From assembly GCA_945928575.1 (NCBI GenBank), contig CAMENP010000005.1, positions 62,001 to 126,000 on the forward strand: a DNA stretch of 64,000 bases, given 5' to 3'. The notes under the pieces are model-generated. The model was not told the origin of the DNA. It did no database searches and was given only the letters and a program-made list of their open reading frames with translations. Shown one piece after another: positions 1 to 9,143 of this stretch. The position numbers and the translations under genes are program-made. The DNA comes from an uncultured Butyrivibrio sp. (GTDB lineage: Bacteria; Bacillota; Clostridia; Lachnospirales; Lachnospiraceae). How positions within the stretch are numbered: position 1 is the first letter of the stretch; every line of letters starts with the position of its first letter.

Positions 1-1088
1 GTACTCTCCTTACGCCAGAGATTATGCTTAAGGTGATGTCTTATACGTCCGGCTTCACACATTCCCGATGCCGATATGATAACTTTAGGCTTGCTGTCAA
101 AATTAATTGCCATGGAATCATTACTCGTAACCGAGAGCATAAGTCCCGGAAACTGCAATGGGTTGATACCCTGCGCAACAAGTTCCATCGCTTCTTCATC
201 AAAGCAGCATTCCTTATTACGGTTAAAAACCTGTGTGGCTTCGACCGCAAGCGGGCTGTCGACATATACCTGGAATCCGTCATGTCCGTGAATAAGATTC
301 TCTTCCTTAATACGTCTGAAATAATAAAGCATTTCCTGTGTTCTTCCGACTGCAAACGACGGAATGACCACATTACCGCCCCTGTCAAATGTTCTCTGTG
401 TAATATCGGCCAGTTCCTTTACATAGTCGACCGATGCATTATGATAGCGGTCACCGTATGTGGATTCCATAACAACATAATCAGCTTCCGTTATGTACTT
501 CGGATCCTTGATTATCGGCCTGTTTACATTACCGATATCGCCTGAAAATACTATTTTCCTGGTATACGGGCCTTCGGTTATCCACATCTCAATGCTCGCC
601 GAACCAAGAAGATGTCCCGCGTCCGAAAATCTCACATCTATGCCCGGCGCAAGCTCAATCTTATCATCGTAATTACAAGGTACAAGAAATTCGAGTACAC
701 CCTCTGCATCATTAAGGGTATACATAGGTTCAACCAGTTCCCTGCCGGCACGCTTGGCTTTACGATTCTTCCATTCTGCCTCGGTCTCCTGAATATGTGC
801 CGAATCCTTAAGCATAATACGGCATAAGTCAACCGTTGCCTCGGTTGCAAGAATAGAGCCTCTGAATCCTCTGGCATACAGAAGCGGAAGAAGTCCCGAA
901 TGATCTATATGTGCATGTGTCAAAAGCACATAATCAATATCCGGCACATTCATAGGAAGTTCCTGATTCTCATAATCGTCTGTTCCCTGCTCCATTCCGC
1001 AGTCAATAAGGATGTTCTTGTCGCAGGCCTGAATAACGTGGCAGCTGCCGGTAACTTCATGGTCAGCTCCGATAAAAGTAATTTCCAT
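1..1088 (-). CDS. MBL-fold beta-CASP metallo-hydrolase (RNA-specificity domain), C-terminus beyond window
   Basis: Not in the ORF track because it runs off the left edge; I translated it from the complement. It starts MEITFIGADHEVTGSCH at an ATG preceded by GGAGGGGCAC. The zinc-binding HAHIDHSG (HxHxDH) motif lies near residue 59. Later motifs are DAGHLLGSAS, SGDIGN and MESTYGDR, then SFAVGRTQE and the metal-ligand Ser/Gly-rich ASGMCEAGR segment, which is the usual order of metallo-beta-lactamase plus beta-CASP domains. Known relatives process or degrade RNA (KH-less CPSF73/YSH1-like enzymes), but the substrate here is not evident. About 362 codons are visible; family members are about 530 residues, so roughly the last third is missing. 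The divergent PAP2 gene begins 156 bp to the right. Confidence 0.9.
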   Translation of the reverse strand, partial: MEITFIGADHEVTGSCHVIQACDKNILIDCGMEQGTDDYENQELPMNVPDIDYVLLTHAHIDHSGLLPLLYARGFRGSILATEATVDLCRIMLKDSAHIQETEAEWKNRKAKRAGRELVEPMYTLNDAEGVLEFLVPCNYDDKIELAPGIDVRFSDAGHLLGSASIEMWITEGPYTRKIVFSGDIGNVNRPIIKDPKYITEADYVVMESTYGDRYHNASVDYVKELADITQRTFDRGGNVVIPSFAVGRTQEMLYYFRRIKEENLIHGHDGFQVYVDSPLAVEATQVFNRNKECCFDEEAMELVAQGINPLQFPGLMLSVTSNDSMAINFDSKPKVIISASGMCEAGRIRHHLKHNLWRKES

Positions 1089-1197
1089 GTGCCCCTCCAT
1101 ATAATATATTATAGTTCAGCTATTAACTGTTCAGGCTTTTATTTTACCATATTTTTACAAAAAAATAAATACTATATTTATAAGCCGGTGCTTCTTG

Positions 1198-1206
1198 TGT
1201 TATAAT
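1198..1206 (+). promoter_or_regulatory. Extended -10 promoter of the PAP2 gene
   Basis: The sequence TGTTATAAT (TGnTATAAT) ends 38 bp before the ATG. No good -35 hexamer lies 17 bp upstream, which fits an extended -10 promoter. This is a prediction from sequence only. Confidence 0.5.
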
Positions 1207-1244
1207 GTTTTTATCAATTAAATCACCTGACGAAAGGAGCATTT

Positions 1245-2141
1245 ATGGATTTTCTGTATACTCTCCAGAATCTGCGTAATCCGGTTCTGGATACCATAAT
1301 GTCAATAATCACTAATCTCGGCGGCGAATTGATCGTCATAGCCGCACTCTGCATCATATATTGGTGCGTTAACAAGGATTTTGCTTATAAGCTCTGCTTC
1401 ACTTATTTCATATCTGGACTTCTCGTACAAGGCGCCAAGATAGCCTGCCGTATCGAAAGACCGTGGGTAAGGGACTCAAGGCTTACATGCGTGGAATCCG
1501 CGCGTAAAGCAGCAACCGGATATTCATTTCCGAGCGGACATACCCAGGGTGTGACCGGATTGTTCAGTTCAATTGCCTTCCACATAAAGAAATGCTGGCT
1601 TTACATCGTAAGTTTCGTGATAATTGCTGCCGTGATGTTCTCGCGGATGTATCTCGGATGCCATACGCCTCAGGATGTCATAACCGCTTTTGCGATAACG
1701 ATAGTTACCTCGGCAGCCGTAAGCCTTCTCTACGACCGCATATCATCCAATGATAAAGCAAATGTAATAGTATTCATCCTTACCGAGATCGTATCCCTTG
1801 CTCTTATCATTTACAGCAGCTATGTAGTGTCATCCGGCAAATCCACAACAGAACTTGCCATGGACGGTTTCAAAGCAGCCGGTGCCGGTATCGGATTCGG
1901 AATAGGCTGGTTCCTTGAAAAAGAATTCATACATTATGATCCACATTCTGTCAGGACGATATGGGGACAGATTGTTAAAGTTATCGCCGGTCTGGCTACT
2001 TCGCTCGCATTCAAGCAGGGACTTAAGCTTATCGGACCGGATTCGGTTCCCGTCAATATAATCCGGTACATAATTGTTGTAATATGGGTAGTGGCTGTTT
2101 TTCCGCTTATTGTGTCCAAAATCACATCTAAAGACAAATAA
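1245..2141 (+). CDS. PAP2-family membrane phosphatase
   Basis: 298 aa. All three phosphatidic acid phosphatase type 2 signatures are visible: KIACRIERP (KxxxxxxRP) near residue 66, PSGH near 97, and SRMYLGCHTPQD (SRxxxxxHxxxD) near 134, giving the catalytic His pair. Several hydrophobic segments flank them, so this is a polytopic membrane enzyme that dephosphorylates a lipid phosphate such as phosphatidate or undecaprenyl pyrophosphate; which one cannot be told. The C-terminal half has extra hydrophobic helices (for example a Gly-rich one near 210), longer than minimal PAP2 enzymes. RBS AAAGGAG precedes the ATG. Its TAA abuts base-for-base the stop of the convergent yigZ gene, with no hairpin between them. 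Confidence 0.9.
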   Translation: MDFLYTLQNLRNPVLDTIMSIITNLGGELIVIAALCIIYWCVNKDFAYKLCFTYFISGLLVQGAKIACRIERPWVRDSRLTCVESARKAATGYSFPSGHTQGVTGLFSSIAFHIKKCWLYIVSFVIIAAVMFSRMYLGCHTPQDVITAFAITIVTSAAVSLLYDRISSNDKANVIVFILTEIVSLALIIYSSYVVSSGKSTTELAMDGFKAAGAGIGFGIGWFLEKEFIHYDPHSVRTIWGQIVKVIAGLATSLAFKQGLKLIGPDSVPVNIIRYIIVVIWVVAVFPLIVSKITSKDK

Positions 2142-2780
2142 TCATTCAATTACATACGGAATTTCAACCGGCAGGGTACCGTCTTCCTTAATCACGGCCC
2201 TGCCGCCTGTTATTTCCGTAATTCTGTCCACAAAAACCTTGCCGTATTCAGATTTAATGTGGACTTTCATCGCAACATCTGCCGAATATCCGACATCTTC
2301 AATAACGCCGTCAAATTCAGTCAGCGAACGTCTTATTTTACCCTCATCAGTATAATCGGTAGTGATCATATATCTGACACCAGGTACGAGCACCATAAGT
2401 TCCGACGATGTAAGCGCATCCTTTGCGGCCGCAGTATACGCCCTCACAAGGCCTCCCGTTCCCAGAAGTGTTCCCCCGAAATACCTCGTCACTATCACAA
2501 GACAGTTATGTATTCCGGCCCGCGTGATCACCTCAAGTATCGGTTTTCCGGCGGTCCCGGACGGTTCACCGTCATCACTGCAGCGTGTCGTTTCATTATT
2601 ATCACCTATGACAAATGCGTAACAGTTATGCCTTGCATCCCAGTATTTTTTACGAGCCGCATCTATATATCCCGCTGCCTGTTCATCACTTTCAATGCTG
2701 TATACCGCGGCAAGAAAACGGGATTTTTTCTCTTCATAATAGCCCTCTCCGCCATTTCTGACCGTAATTAATCCTGTCAT
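2142..2780 (-). CDS. yigZ: YigZ/IMPACT family protein
   Basis: 212 aa, the normal family length. The UPF0029/IMPACT N-terminal domain carries DARHNCYAF and RCSDDGEPSGTAGKP, the hallmark segment of YigZ/YvyE proteins. The C-terminal ferredoxin-like domain follows (from about residue 135). Eukaryotic IMPACT inhibits Gcn2 on ribosomes; the bacterial role is not settled. AGGAGG lies 7 bp before the ATG. It is transcribed toward PAP2, with adjacent stop codons. Confidence 0.92.
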   Translation of the reverse strand: MTGLITVRNGGEGYYEEKKSRFLAAVYSIESDEQAAGYIDAARKKYWDARHNCYAFVIGDNNETTRCSDDGEPSGTAGKPILEVITRAGIHNCLVIVTRYFGGTLLGTGGLVRAYTAAAKDALTSSELMVLVPGVRYMITTDYTDEGKIRRSLTEFDGVIEDVGYSADVAMKVHIKSEYGKVFVDRITEITGGRAVIKEDGTLPVEIPYVIE

Positions 2781-2883
2781 AAAAACCTCCTGTCAACTGC
2801 CCATAAGTATATCATATATCTTTATACAAATGTTAAGTTTTTGTTACATTTGGGCTTTTTTTCTTTATTTATTGGCAATAATT

Positions 2884-2892
2884 TGATATACT
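2884..2892 (+). promoter_or_regulatory. Extended -10 promoter of the class A PBP gene
   Basis: TGATATACT (TGnTATACT) lies 31 bp before the ATG. The -35 region is poor. Prediction only. Confidence 0.45.
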
Positions 2893-2923
2893 GAAATGAA
2901 CAATTGTTGAAAGGACGGAATAT

Positions 2924-5449
2924 ATGAATTTCAGTTGTGACAGCATAAAGCAAAAACAGAAAATGCTCTCGTCCCACCGCATAAAAATGGGCACGAAAGC
3001 ATTGGTATATACATTTAAATTTATCGTGATCCTGTTTGTATTCGGTGCTATTTCAGTTGGATGCATGGGAGCCGGAGCATTTACCGGTCTTATAGAAAGT
3101 GCCCCAGATATCACACTTAATGACGTTACGCCATCACAATACAAGACTACCGTATATGATTATAAGGGTAACCAGACAGAGACACTCGTTGCTTCCGGTG
3201 CCAACCGTATCTATGTGACGATAGATGAGATTCCCGAATGTCTGCAGAATGCATTTATCGCAATCGAGGACGAACGATTCTATGAGCATAACGGTATCGA
3301 CGCGAAGGGTATCATGCGTGCTATTTATCAGGGTGTTATAAGCGGTTTCAAGTCAACGCAGGGTGCCAGCACGATAACGCAGCAGCTTATCAAGAACAGC
3401 GTGTTTTCCGGCGGTAACGAGGACAGTCTTTCCGGCAAAATAAAGCGTAAGATCCAGGAACAGTATCTGGCACTCAAGCTTGAGGAAAACGTTGACAATA
3501 AGAAGCTCATCCTTGAGAATTACCTTAATACCATCAACCTCGGCAATAATAACCTCGGTGTACAGTCTGCCGCGCGTAATTATTTTAATAAGGATGTCTC
3601 AGAACTTACAATTTCAGAGAGTTCGGTAATTGCCGCCATCACGCAGAACCCATCCAAATATAATCCGATAAGGCATCCGGACAAGAACGCCGAGCGTCGT
3701 AATACAGTTCTTAAATATATGTACGAACAGAAACTGATTACCAAAGACGAATATGATGAGGCTCTTGCAGATGATGTATATGCCCGCATCCAGAATATCC
3801 ACAGTTCGGCTGCGGCAAGCAAGGCATATTCATATTATACCGATGCGCTTGTGCAGGATGTCATGGAAGATCTGATGGCACAGAAAGGATATACCTATAC
3901 GCAGGCTTATAACCTGGTATACCGTGGCGGACTTTCAATATATTCATGTGAAGATTCAGAACTCCAGGATTATGCCGAAAGCGTTATAAATGACCCGAAC
4001 ATCTGGAACCAGTATATGTCATACACGATAACATACCGTTTCCAGGTGCGTGATAAATTCGATAATCTCTCAAGTTATACGGAGTCAGGCATGTTAAAAT
4101 ACCTCCGTGAGAAATACGGTTCTGATTTTGAACTTATGTTTTCTTCAACGGAAGAGGCAGACAAATATGCCGAAGAATATAAGAATTACGTTCTTCTCGA
4201 AACAGAAGGCGATATTGTCAAGGGCAGCGAGACGATCACTTACACAATGCAGCCGCAGACTTCACTTACGGTTATAGAGAACGGCACCGGTGAAGTAAGA
4301 GTCATCATCGGCGGCCGCGGTGACAAGACGGAAAGCCTCACGCTTAACCGTGCCACAAACTCCGAGCGTCAGGCAGGTTCCACCATCAAGCCGCTTATCG
4401 TATACAGTCCGGCTCTTGATATATGCGGTTATTCACTCGCAACCGTAATAGACGATGTTCCTTATTATTACAGTACGGGACAGATCATCAAAAACAGTGA
4501 CGGTGAATATAAGGGTTATGTAACAGTCAGACAGGCGCTTGCCGAGTCACGAAACGTACCGGCGGTCAAGACCCTTAATGACATAGGAATATCAACCGGT
4601 ATCTCATATCTTAAGAATTACGGTATTACAACTCTTACGGATGCCGACAATTACCTTCCTATCGCACTCGGTACCTGCAGTGTTACCAACCTCGAAATGA
4701 CGGCAGCATATACCACGTTCGCCAACAAAGGTGTTTATGTAAAGCCTAAGCTTTATACCAAGGTGCTCGACCATGACGGTAATGTAATCCTTGATAACAC
4801 TGAAAACGAATCAACACAGGTTATAAAGGAATCGACCGCATGGCTTATGACCAGTGCCCTGCACACGGTTGTCACAAGCGGTACACTCCGTAACCTCGGT
4901 TTCCCTTCCGATATGTATGTAAGCGGTAAGTCCGGTACATCACAGAACGACTACGATAAGTGGGCTATCGGTTTTTCCGGCAATTATACAGTGGGCGTCT
5001 GGGCCGGTTACGACAGCAACAAGGCATTCCCTAAGGAAGCAGGCTTCCCATATATGAGAATATGGAAAGAAGTCCTCGTGGAGGCCAACAAAGATGTCGA
5101 CTGTTCGGAACCGCTTAAGCCAACCAACATCTCCGCTGTCAAAGTCTGCAAGGACTCAGGCCTTCTTGCAGTTGACGGTCTGTGTGATTCAGACCCGCGC
5201 GGAAACAGGGTTGAGACAGAATATTTTGAATCCGGTACGGAACCTACAACAGCTTGCAATGTCCATGTCAAAGTAGATCTCTGCTCCACATCGGGTGAAA
5301 TTGCAGGAAAGAGCTGTCCGAATTATTCATCTGTGATCCGTATCATTAAAGATTATTCGGGATTCAACAAAAACTCGTTCACGATCGGCGATGAGAAATA
5401 TGCCATTACCGAAGAGGATCTTAAGAAAAAATGCACATTGCATAATTAA
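2924..5449 (+). CDS. Class A penicillin-binding protein (transglycosylase/transpeptidase)
   Basis: 841 aa, bifunctional peptidoglycan synthase. It has a short basic N-terminus and one membrane anchor (about residues 28-50). The GT51 domain contains EDERFYEHNGID (catalytic Glu) and GASTITQQLIKN. The transpeptidase domain shows the three active-site motifs in order: STIK (nucleophile Ser, about 486), SRN (about 542) and KSGTS (about 667). The C-terminal 100 residues are Cys-containing (several paired Cys), unlike the Ser/Thr-rich tails of many PBP1a proteins. RBS AAAGGA 10 bp before ATG. It is a monocistronic plus-strand gene ending in a strong hairpin. Confidence 0.93.
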   Translation: MNFSCDSIKQKQKMLSSHRIKMGTKALVYTFKFIVILFVFGAISVGCMGAGAFTGLIESAPDITLNDVTPSQYKTTVYDYKGNQTETLVASGANRIYVTIDEIPECLQNAFIAIEDERFYEHNGIDAKGIMRAIYQGVISGFKSTQGASTITQQLIKNSVFSGGNEDSLSGKIKRKIQEQYLALKLEENVDNKKLILENYLNTINLGNNNLGVQSAARNYFNKDVSELTISESSVIAAITQNPSKYNPIRHPDKNAERRNTVLKYMYEQKLITKDEYDEALADDVYARIQNIHSSAAASKAYSYYTDALVQDVMEDLMAQKGYTYTQAYNLVYRGGLSIYSCEDSELQDYAESVINDPNIWNQYMSYTITYRFQVRDKFDNLSSYTESGMLKYLREKYGSDFELMFSSTEEADKYAEEYKNYVLLETEGDIVKGSETITYTMQPQTSLTVIENGTGEVRVIIGGRGDKTESLTLNRATNSERQAGSTIKPLIVYSPALDICGYSLATVIDDVPYYYSTGQIIKNSDGEYKGYVTVRQALAESRNVPAVKTLNDIGISTGISYLKNYGITTLTDADNYLPIALGTCSVTNLEMTAAYTTFANKGVYVKPKLYTKVLDHDGNVILDNTENESTQVIKESTAWLMTSALHTVVTSGTLRNLGFPSDMYVSGKSGTSQNDYDKWAIGFSGNYTVGVWAGYDSNKAFPKEAGFPYMRIWKEVLVEANKDVDCSEPLKPTNISAVKVCKDSGLLAVDGLCDSDPRGNRVETEYFESGTEPTTACNVHVKVDLCSTSGEIAGKSCPNYSSVIRIIKDYSGFNKNSFTIGDEKYAITEEDLKKKCTLHN

Positions 5450-5470
5450 AGAATAACAGACATAAATAAA

Positions 5471-5521
5471 TGAAACATTTCTTTACTGCCCTTATGGCTG
5501 ATTTTGTAAAGAAATGTTTCA
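5471..5521. terminator. Bidirectional terminator-type hairpin
   Basis: Two 16-bp arms, TGAAACATTTCTTTAC and its exact complement, enclose a 19-nt loop. The right arm runs into TTTTATATT. It sits between the convergent PBP gene and the 197-aa gene and can serve both. Confidence 0.7.
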
Positions 5522-5528
5522 TTTTATA

Positions 5529-6122
5529 TTATTTATCAAATTCAAATATAGTCTTATTATATGTCACGCTTACCGGATACCCGTCATCATCATATGTGAT
5601 ATCAAACATCAGTATATCCGAGCGGTAGCCTTCTGAATATATATGATCTTTCCACATATATAAACTGCAAGGATTGGTATGCCCATCATACAGTTTATCC
5701 GCATCAAGCATATCCGTGTAATCACATACAGGCCTGTTCTCCCCGGTCTTTGGAATATATGCATACAGTTTAAAAGTTTCCTCGGAAAGCTTTCTCCAAT
5801 AATATACCGCTTTTCCGTCTGTGATCATATCCCTGACATATGTGTTACTTCCTTCGGGGAGTGTCGCTCCTGATAATATCTGTTCAACATCTTGTTCCGT
5901 TTCATAATCTCCGGTATGTTTTTTAATCTTCTTTACGCCATCGGATTCATTATAAGAATAACTAAGCGAGCCAACCGTAAAATACATATTGTTTTCATCA
6001 TGACCCGTTATTACTACATCCGTATACTTATTTCTGTCCTTGAAACGGCTTACCAGACTGACAATCAGTATTGCCAATGCCACACCAGCAACTGCCGATA
6101 TGTATATAATTTTTCTCTTCAT
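5529..6122 (-). CDS. Membrane-anchored extracytoplasmic protein of unknown function
   Basis: 197 aa. Basic MKRK start, one hydrophobic segment (about 5-24), then a soluble acidic domain with YFTVGSLSYSYNES and KAVYYWRKLSEETFKLYAYIP, suggesting short beta-strand repeats. I do not recognise a family with certainty. AGGAGG lies before the ATG. It is 38 bp downstream of nothing in the same direction except the MFS gene (start 7327, stop 6161), so it may be cotranscribed with the transporter. Function open. Confidence 0.7.
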   Translation of the reverse strand: MKRKIIYISAVAGVALAILIVSLVSRFKDRNKYTDVVITGHDENNMYFTVGSLSYSYNESDGVKKIKKHTGDYETEQDVEQILSGATLPEGSNTYVRDMITDGKAVYYWRKLSEETFKLYAYIPKTGENRPVCDYTDMLDADKLYDGHTNPCSLYMWKDHIYSEGYRSDILMFDITYDDDGYPVSVTYNKTIFEFDK

Positions 6123-6160
6123 TTAACTACCTCCTACTTAAAGTAAAAAAACATACAACA

Positions 6161-7327
6161 TTATTCTCTCCTGCACACCCTGTTCATTATCTCATGCATC
6201 ACCGCCATCAGCACAAGGATTACAAGCAGATATACAGGAAGCAGTGCAACCGTGATATGGTTGGCTATAAGGCCGAACACAGGAGGCATAAGGCATGTTC
6301 CTACATATGCGCTGGCCATCTGTACGCCTATTATCGCCTGAGATTTCTCCGCACCGAAATGTGCAGGTGTGGAATGAATAATGCACGGATATACCGGCGC
6401 ACATCCGACGCCTATAATGATAAATCCGGCAAGTGCCGCAGTCTGTCCGAGCGGAAGCAGCATAATAAGCACTCCGGCGGCAATAATTACCTGTCCAAGC
6501 CGTATCATTGCCGTATCACTCAGTTTCATTGTCACAAAACCGCTGACAGCCCTTCCTATAGTAATTCCTATAAAGAAAAGACTCGCAAATCTCGCTGCTG
6601 TATCCGGTGCGACGCCTTTATACAGCGTGAGGTAACTGCTTGCCCATAATCCCGTTGTCTGTTCAATCGCACAATAGCAGAAGAAACATATCATTATCTC
6701 TTTCGCACCGCGTATATGTAATATCTCTTTCAGACTGAGAGCCTTGGAGTTATCCACACCATCAGCATTCCCCGATTCACTTCTCCCCTTCCACAGCGGA
6801 AGGCTTATGAAAATAACCGCCGTAAGCACCACCTGAAGGATTGCTATAACTCGGTATCCTGCATTCCAGGTACCGCCTCCGGTCATTACCATTCCCATAA
6901 TATAAGGTCCGACGGATGCACCCACGCCCCACATGCAATGCAGCCAGCTCATGTGACGGCTTTTATAATGCAATGCCACATAATTATTAAGCGATGCATC
7001 AACGCTTCCCGCTCCGAGTCCGTATGGCACCGCCCACAGACAGAGCATCCAGAAAGAACGGCTTATTGAAAAGCCGAACAGTGCCACCGCGGTTGTTGCG
7101 ACACTTATGGCTGTGACTTTTCCGGTTCCAAGCTTTCTTGTCAGTCTGTCGCTTTGCAGGCTCGATATTACCGTTCCCACCGCGATTATCATTGATATAA
7201 CACCCGCATATGAAATCGGCGCATTAAACTCCTTGTACATCGTCGGCCAGGCCGCTCCCAATAATGCGTCGGGCAGTCCCAGACTTATAAATGATATGTA
7301 TATGATTGCTAACAGTAAATTAAACAT
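6161..7327 (-). CDS. MFS transporter
   Basis: 388 aa with about 12 predicted hydrophobic helices. The helix 2-3 loop SDRLTRKLGTGKV matches the MFS motif A pattern, and a hydrophilic central loop (KGRSESGNADG, about 200) divides the two halves. The opening (LGLPDALLGAAWPTMYKEF) resembles sugar/fucose-permease-like MFS proteins of Firmicutes. The substrate cannot be inferred. The RBS is weak (GGATAAGAA). The 197-aa gene follows downstream. Confidence 0.88.
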   Translation of the reverse strand: MFNLLLAIIYISFISLGLPDALLGAAWPTMYKEFNAPISYAGVISMIIAVGTVISSLQSDRLTRKLGTGKVTAISVATTAVALFGFSISRSFWMLCLWAVPYGLGAGSVDASLNNYVALHYKSRHMSWLHCMWGVGASVGPYIMGMVMTGGGTWNAGYRVIAILQVVLTAVIFISLPLWKGRSESGNADGVDNSKALSLKEILHIRGAKEIMICFFCYCAIEQTTGLWASSYLTLYKGVAPDTAARFASLFFIGITIGRAVSGFVTMKLSDTAMIRLGQVIIAAGVLIMLLPLGQTAALAGFIIIGVGCAPVYPCIIHSTPAHFGAEKSQAIIGVQMASAYVGTCLMPPVFGLIANHITVALLPVYLLVILVLMAVMHEIMNRVCRRE

Positions 7328-7378
7328 TTCTTATCCATCCGTTCTCTCAATTGCCGCAAGATACCTTGACATTAGTCG

Positions 7379-7421
7379 TAAAAAGAGCATTTACCATGCC
7401 GAATGCACGATAAATGCTCTT
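7379..7421 (-). terminator. Terminator of the ilvE operon
   Basis: 11-bp perfect arms (AAGAGCATTTA / TAAATGCTCTT) with a 17-nt loop. An A-run on the plus strand gives the U-tract for minus-strand transcripts, just after the 71-aa gene. Confidence 0.7.
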
Positions 7422-7429
7422 AGTGTGTG

Positions 7430-7645
7430 CTATTTCAACTGGCGGAAAAGTTCAAGATCCTCTTCACACAATTTGACATTCGTACTGATGCGGCGGCCGT
7501 CCGGAGCAGTTATCGTAATATCGACTATCGTGCCGTCATTCATCATTCCGTTTCCCGCAGCCTGAATAAAAGCCGGAAACTTCGGATGTCTTGCGGTGAA
7601 TTTTTCCCATAAGCCCTTGAGCTTAAATAATGACGCCGGGTTCAT
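7430..7645 (-). CDS. Small conserved protein translationally coupled to ilvE
   Basis: 71 aa, with the ATG overlapping the ilvE stop as TAATG. Sequence MNPASLFKLKGLWEKF, then a short beta-rich domain (IVDITITAPDGRRI) and an acidic helix ending LELFRQLK. No signal or membrane segment. I recognise it only as a short conserved clostridial hypothetical protein. Its position as the last gene of the unit, directly before a terminator, supports it being real. Function unknown. Confidence 0.75.
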   Translation of the reverse strand: MNPASLFKLKGLWEKFTARHPKFPAFIQAAGNGMMNDGTIVDITITAPDGRRISTNVKLCEEDLELFRQLK

Positions 7646-8670
7646 TACTCTATTACCCTGATCCAGCCCTTAGGAGCCTCGATGCGTCCCATCTGGATTC
7701 CTGTGAGTGTATCGTAAAGTTTCTTGGTAACAGGTCCCATGCTCTCCATTCCGCTCGGAAGTGCGATTTCTTTACCATGGTCAACAATCTTGCCGATAGG
7801 TGAGATAACCGCTGCCGTTCCGCAAAGACCAGCCTCTGCGAAATCCTTAACCTCTGAGAAAAGAACCTCTCTCTCCTCAACCTTAAGTCCGAGATACTCG
7901 CTTGCAACATATACAAGTGAACGGCGTGTAATTGACGGAAGGATACTCGGTGACTTCGGAACTACAACCGTATTATCCTTGGTAACGAAGATGAAGTTAG
8001 CTCCTCCGGTCTCCTCTACCTTGGTTCTCGTAGCCGGGTCAAGATATAAGTTCTCGTCATAGCCTTCCTTATGTGCTGTAACGATTGCATGAAGACTCAT
8101 TGCATAATTAAGTCCTGCTTTGATATGACCGGTTCCGTGAGGTGCCGCACGGTCAAAATCAGAAACCTTGATTGTGATAGGCTTAGCGCCGCCCTTGAAG
8201 TAAGGTCCTACAGGTGTTGTGAATACTCTGAACTGGTATTCATCCGCCGGCTTAACTCCGATTACCGCGTTAGTTCCGAACATATACGGACGAATATATA
8301 ATGTAGCACCGGTTCCGTAAGGCGGAACATATGCATCGTTGGCTTTAACTGTTGCTTCTACTGCTTCAACAAATTTATCTTTAGGGTATATAGGCATCTC
8401 AAGGCGCGCTGCTGACTGCTCAAGTCTCTCACCGTTGAGATCCGGTCTGAAAATGACGATCTGTCCCTTCTCGGTCGTATAAGCCTTAAGTCCTTCAAAT
8501 ACTGTCTGGGCATACTGTAAAACTCCGGCACACTCGCTGATGGTAACTGTATCATCCTCGATAAGCGCTCCTTCATCCCATGCTCCATTCTTATAATTCG
8601 ATACAAATCTCTTATCGGTCTTAACATATCCAAAACCAAGATTTGACCAATCAATGTTCTTCTTTTCCAT
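7645..8670 (-). CDS. ilvE: Branched-chain amino acid aminotransferase (PLP)
   Basis: 341 aa from MEKKNIDWSNLGFGYV. The ORF track's start 12 codons upstream lacks an RBS, while GAAAGGAAAG precedes this ATG. It catalyses the last step of Val/Leu/Ile synthesis (2-oxo acid plus Glu). Class IV aminotransferase features: FEGLKAY, KAGLNYAMSL with the PLP Lys, EETGGANFIFV and GTAAVISPIG. Length and motifs match the BCAT group II enzymes of Firmicutes. It is followed by a coupled 71-aa gene. Confidence 0.94.
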   Translation of the reverse strand: MEKKNIDWSNLGFGYVKTDKRFVSNYKNGAWDEGALIEDDTVTISECAGVLQYAQTVFEGLKAYTTEKGQIVIFRPDLNGERLEQSAARLEMPIYPKDKFVEAVEATVKANDAYVPPYGTGATLYIRPYMFGTNAVIGVKPADEYQFRVFTTPVGPYFKGGAKPITIKVSDFDRAAPHGTGHIKAGLNYAMSLHAIVTAHKEGYDENLYLDPATRTKVEETGGANFIFVTKDNTVVVPKSPSILPSITRRSLVYVASEYLGLKVEEREVLFSEVKDFAEAGLCGTAAVISPIGKIVDHGKEIALPSGMESMGPVTKKLYDTLTGIQMGRIEAPKGWIRVIE

Positions 8671-8786
8671 GAGAATCTTTCCTTTCTTATCTTCAGCTGC
8701 TGCCAATTTCTAAGGCACTGAATTTCTTTAGTTTCTATCGTACTACAATTACCGCCCGATTTCCAGCATTTTTTTGAATATTTATG

Positions 8787-9143
8787 CTATTTTTTCATCT
8801 TTGGATTCACTATCAGCGACGCGATGTAACCGAATATCAATGCTCCGCTTATTCCTGCGGCTCCGGCCTTAAATCCGCCAAGAAAAATCCCCAGGAATCC
8901 CTGCATGTCAACAGCTTCTTTCACGCCCTTAAAAAGTACGTTTCCGAATCCAAGCAAAGGCACACTCGCTCCCGCACCGGCCCATTCCGAAAATGGTTCA
9001 TACAAACCTATTGCCGAGATAACGGCACCGGTACATACCAGCAACACCATTATCCTTCCGGGCATGAGTTTTGTTTTTTCCATTAACAGTTGCACCAGCG
9101 CACATATCGCGCCGCCTATCACAAATGCCAGAACATAGTCCAT
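8787..9143 (-). CDS. spoVAE: Stage V sporulation protein AE
   Basis: 118 aa, four hydrophobic segments. It matches the SpoVAE (AEb) membrane family: LEKTKL-type loop, AGASVPLLGFGN and an FLGGFKAGAAGISGAL segment. SpoVA proteins form the inner-membrane channel for dipicolinic acid import into the forespore and release on germination. The ATG overlaps the spoVAD stop as TAATG with a GGGGGAG RBS, so the two are translationally coupled. It shares the GAGLLVP/GFGN pattern with spoVAC elsewhere in this window. Confidence 0.92.
   Translation of the reverse strand: MDYVLAFVIGGAICALVQLLMEKTKLMPGRIMVLLVCTGAVISAIGLYEPFSEWAGAGASVPLLGFGNVLFKGVKEAVDMQGFLGIFLGGFKAGAAGISGALIFGYIASLIVNPKMKK

Noticed and set aside
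24-877. ORFs 24..545, 41..388, 76..291, 612..827 and 638..877 in the track
   Set aside because: They are shadows of the beta-CASP hydrolase frame on the minus strand, which continues past the left edge.
8671-8786. T-box or leucine/isoleucine riboswitch before ilvE
   Set aside because: The interval to the spoVAE stop is only 116 bp and shows no T-box core or stable stem pair.
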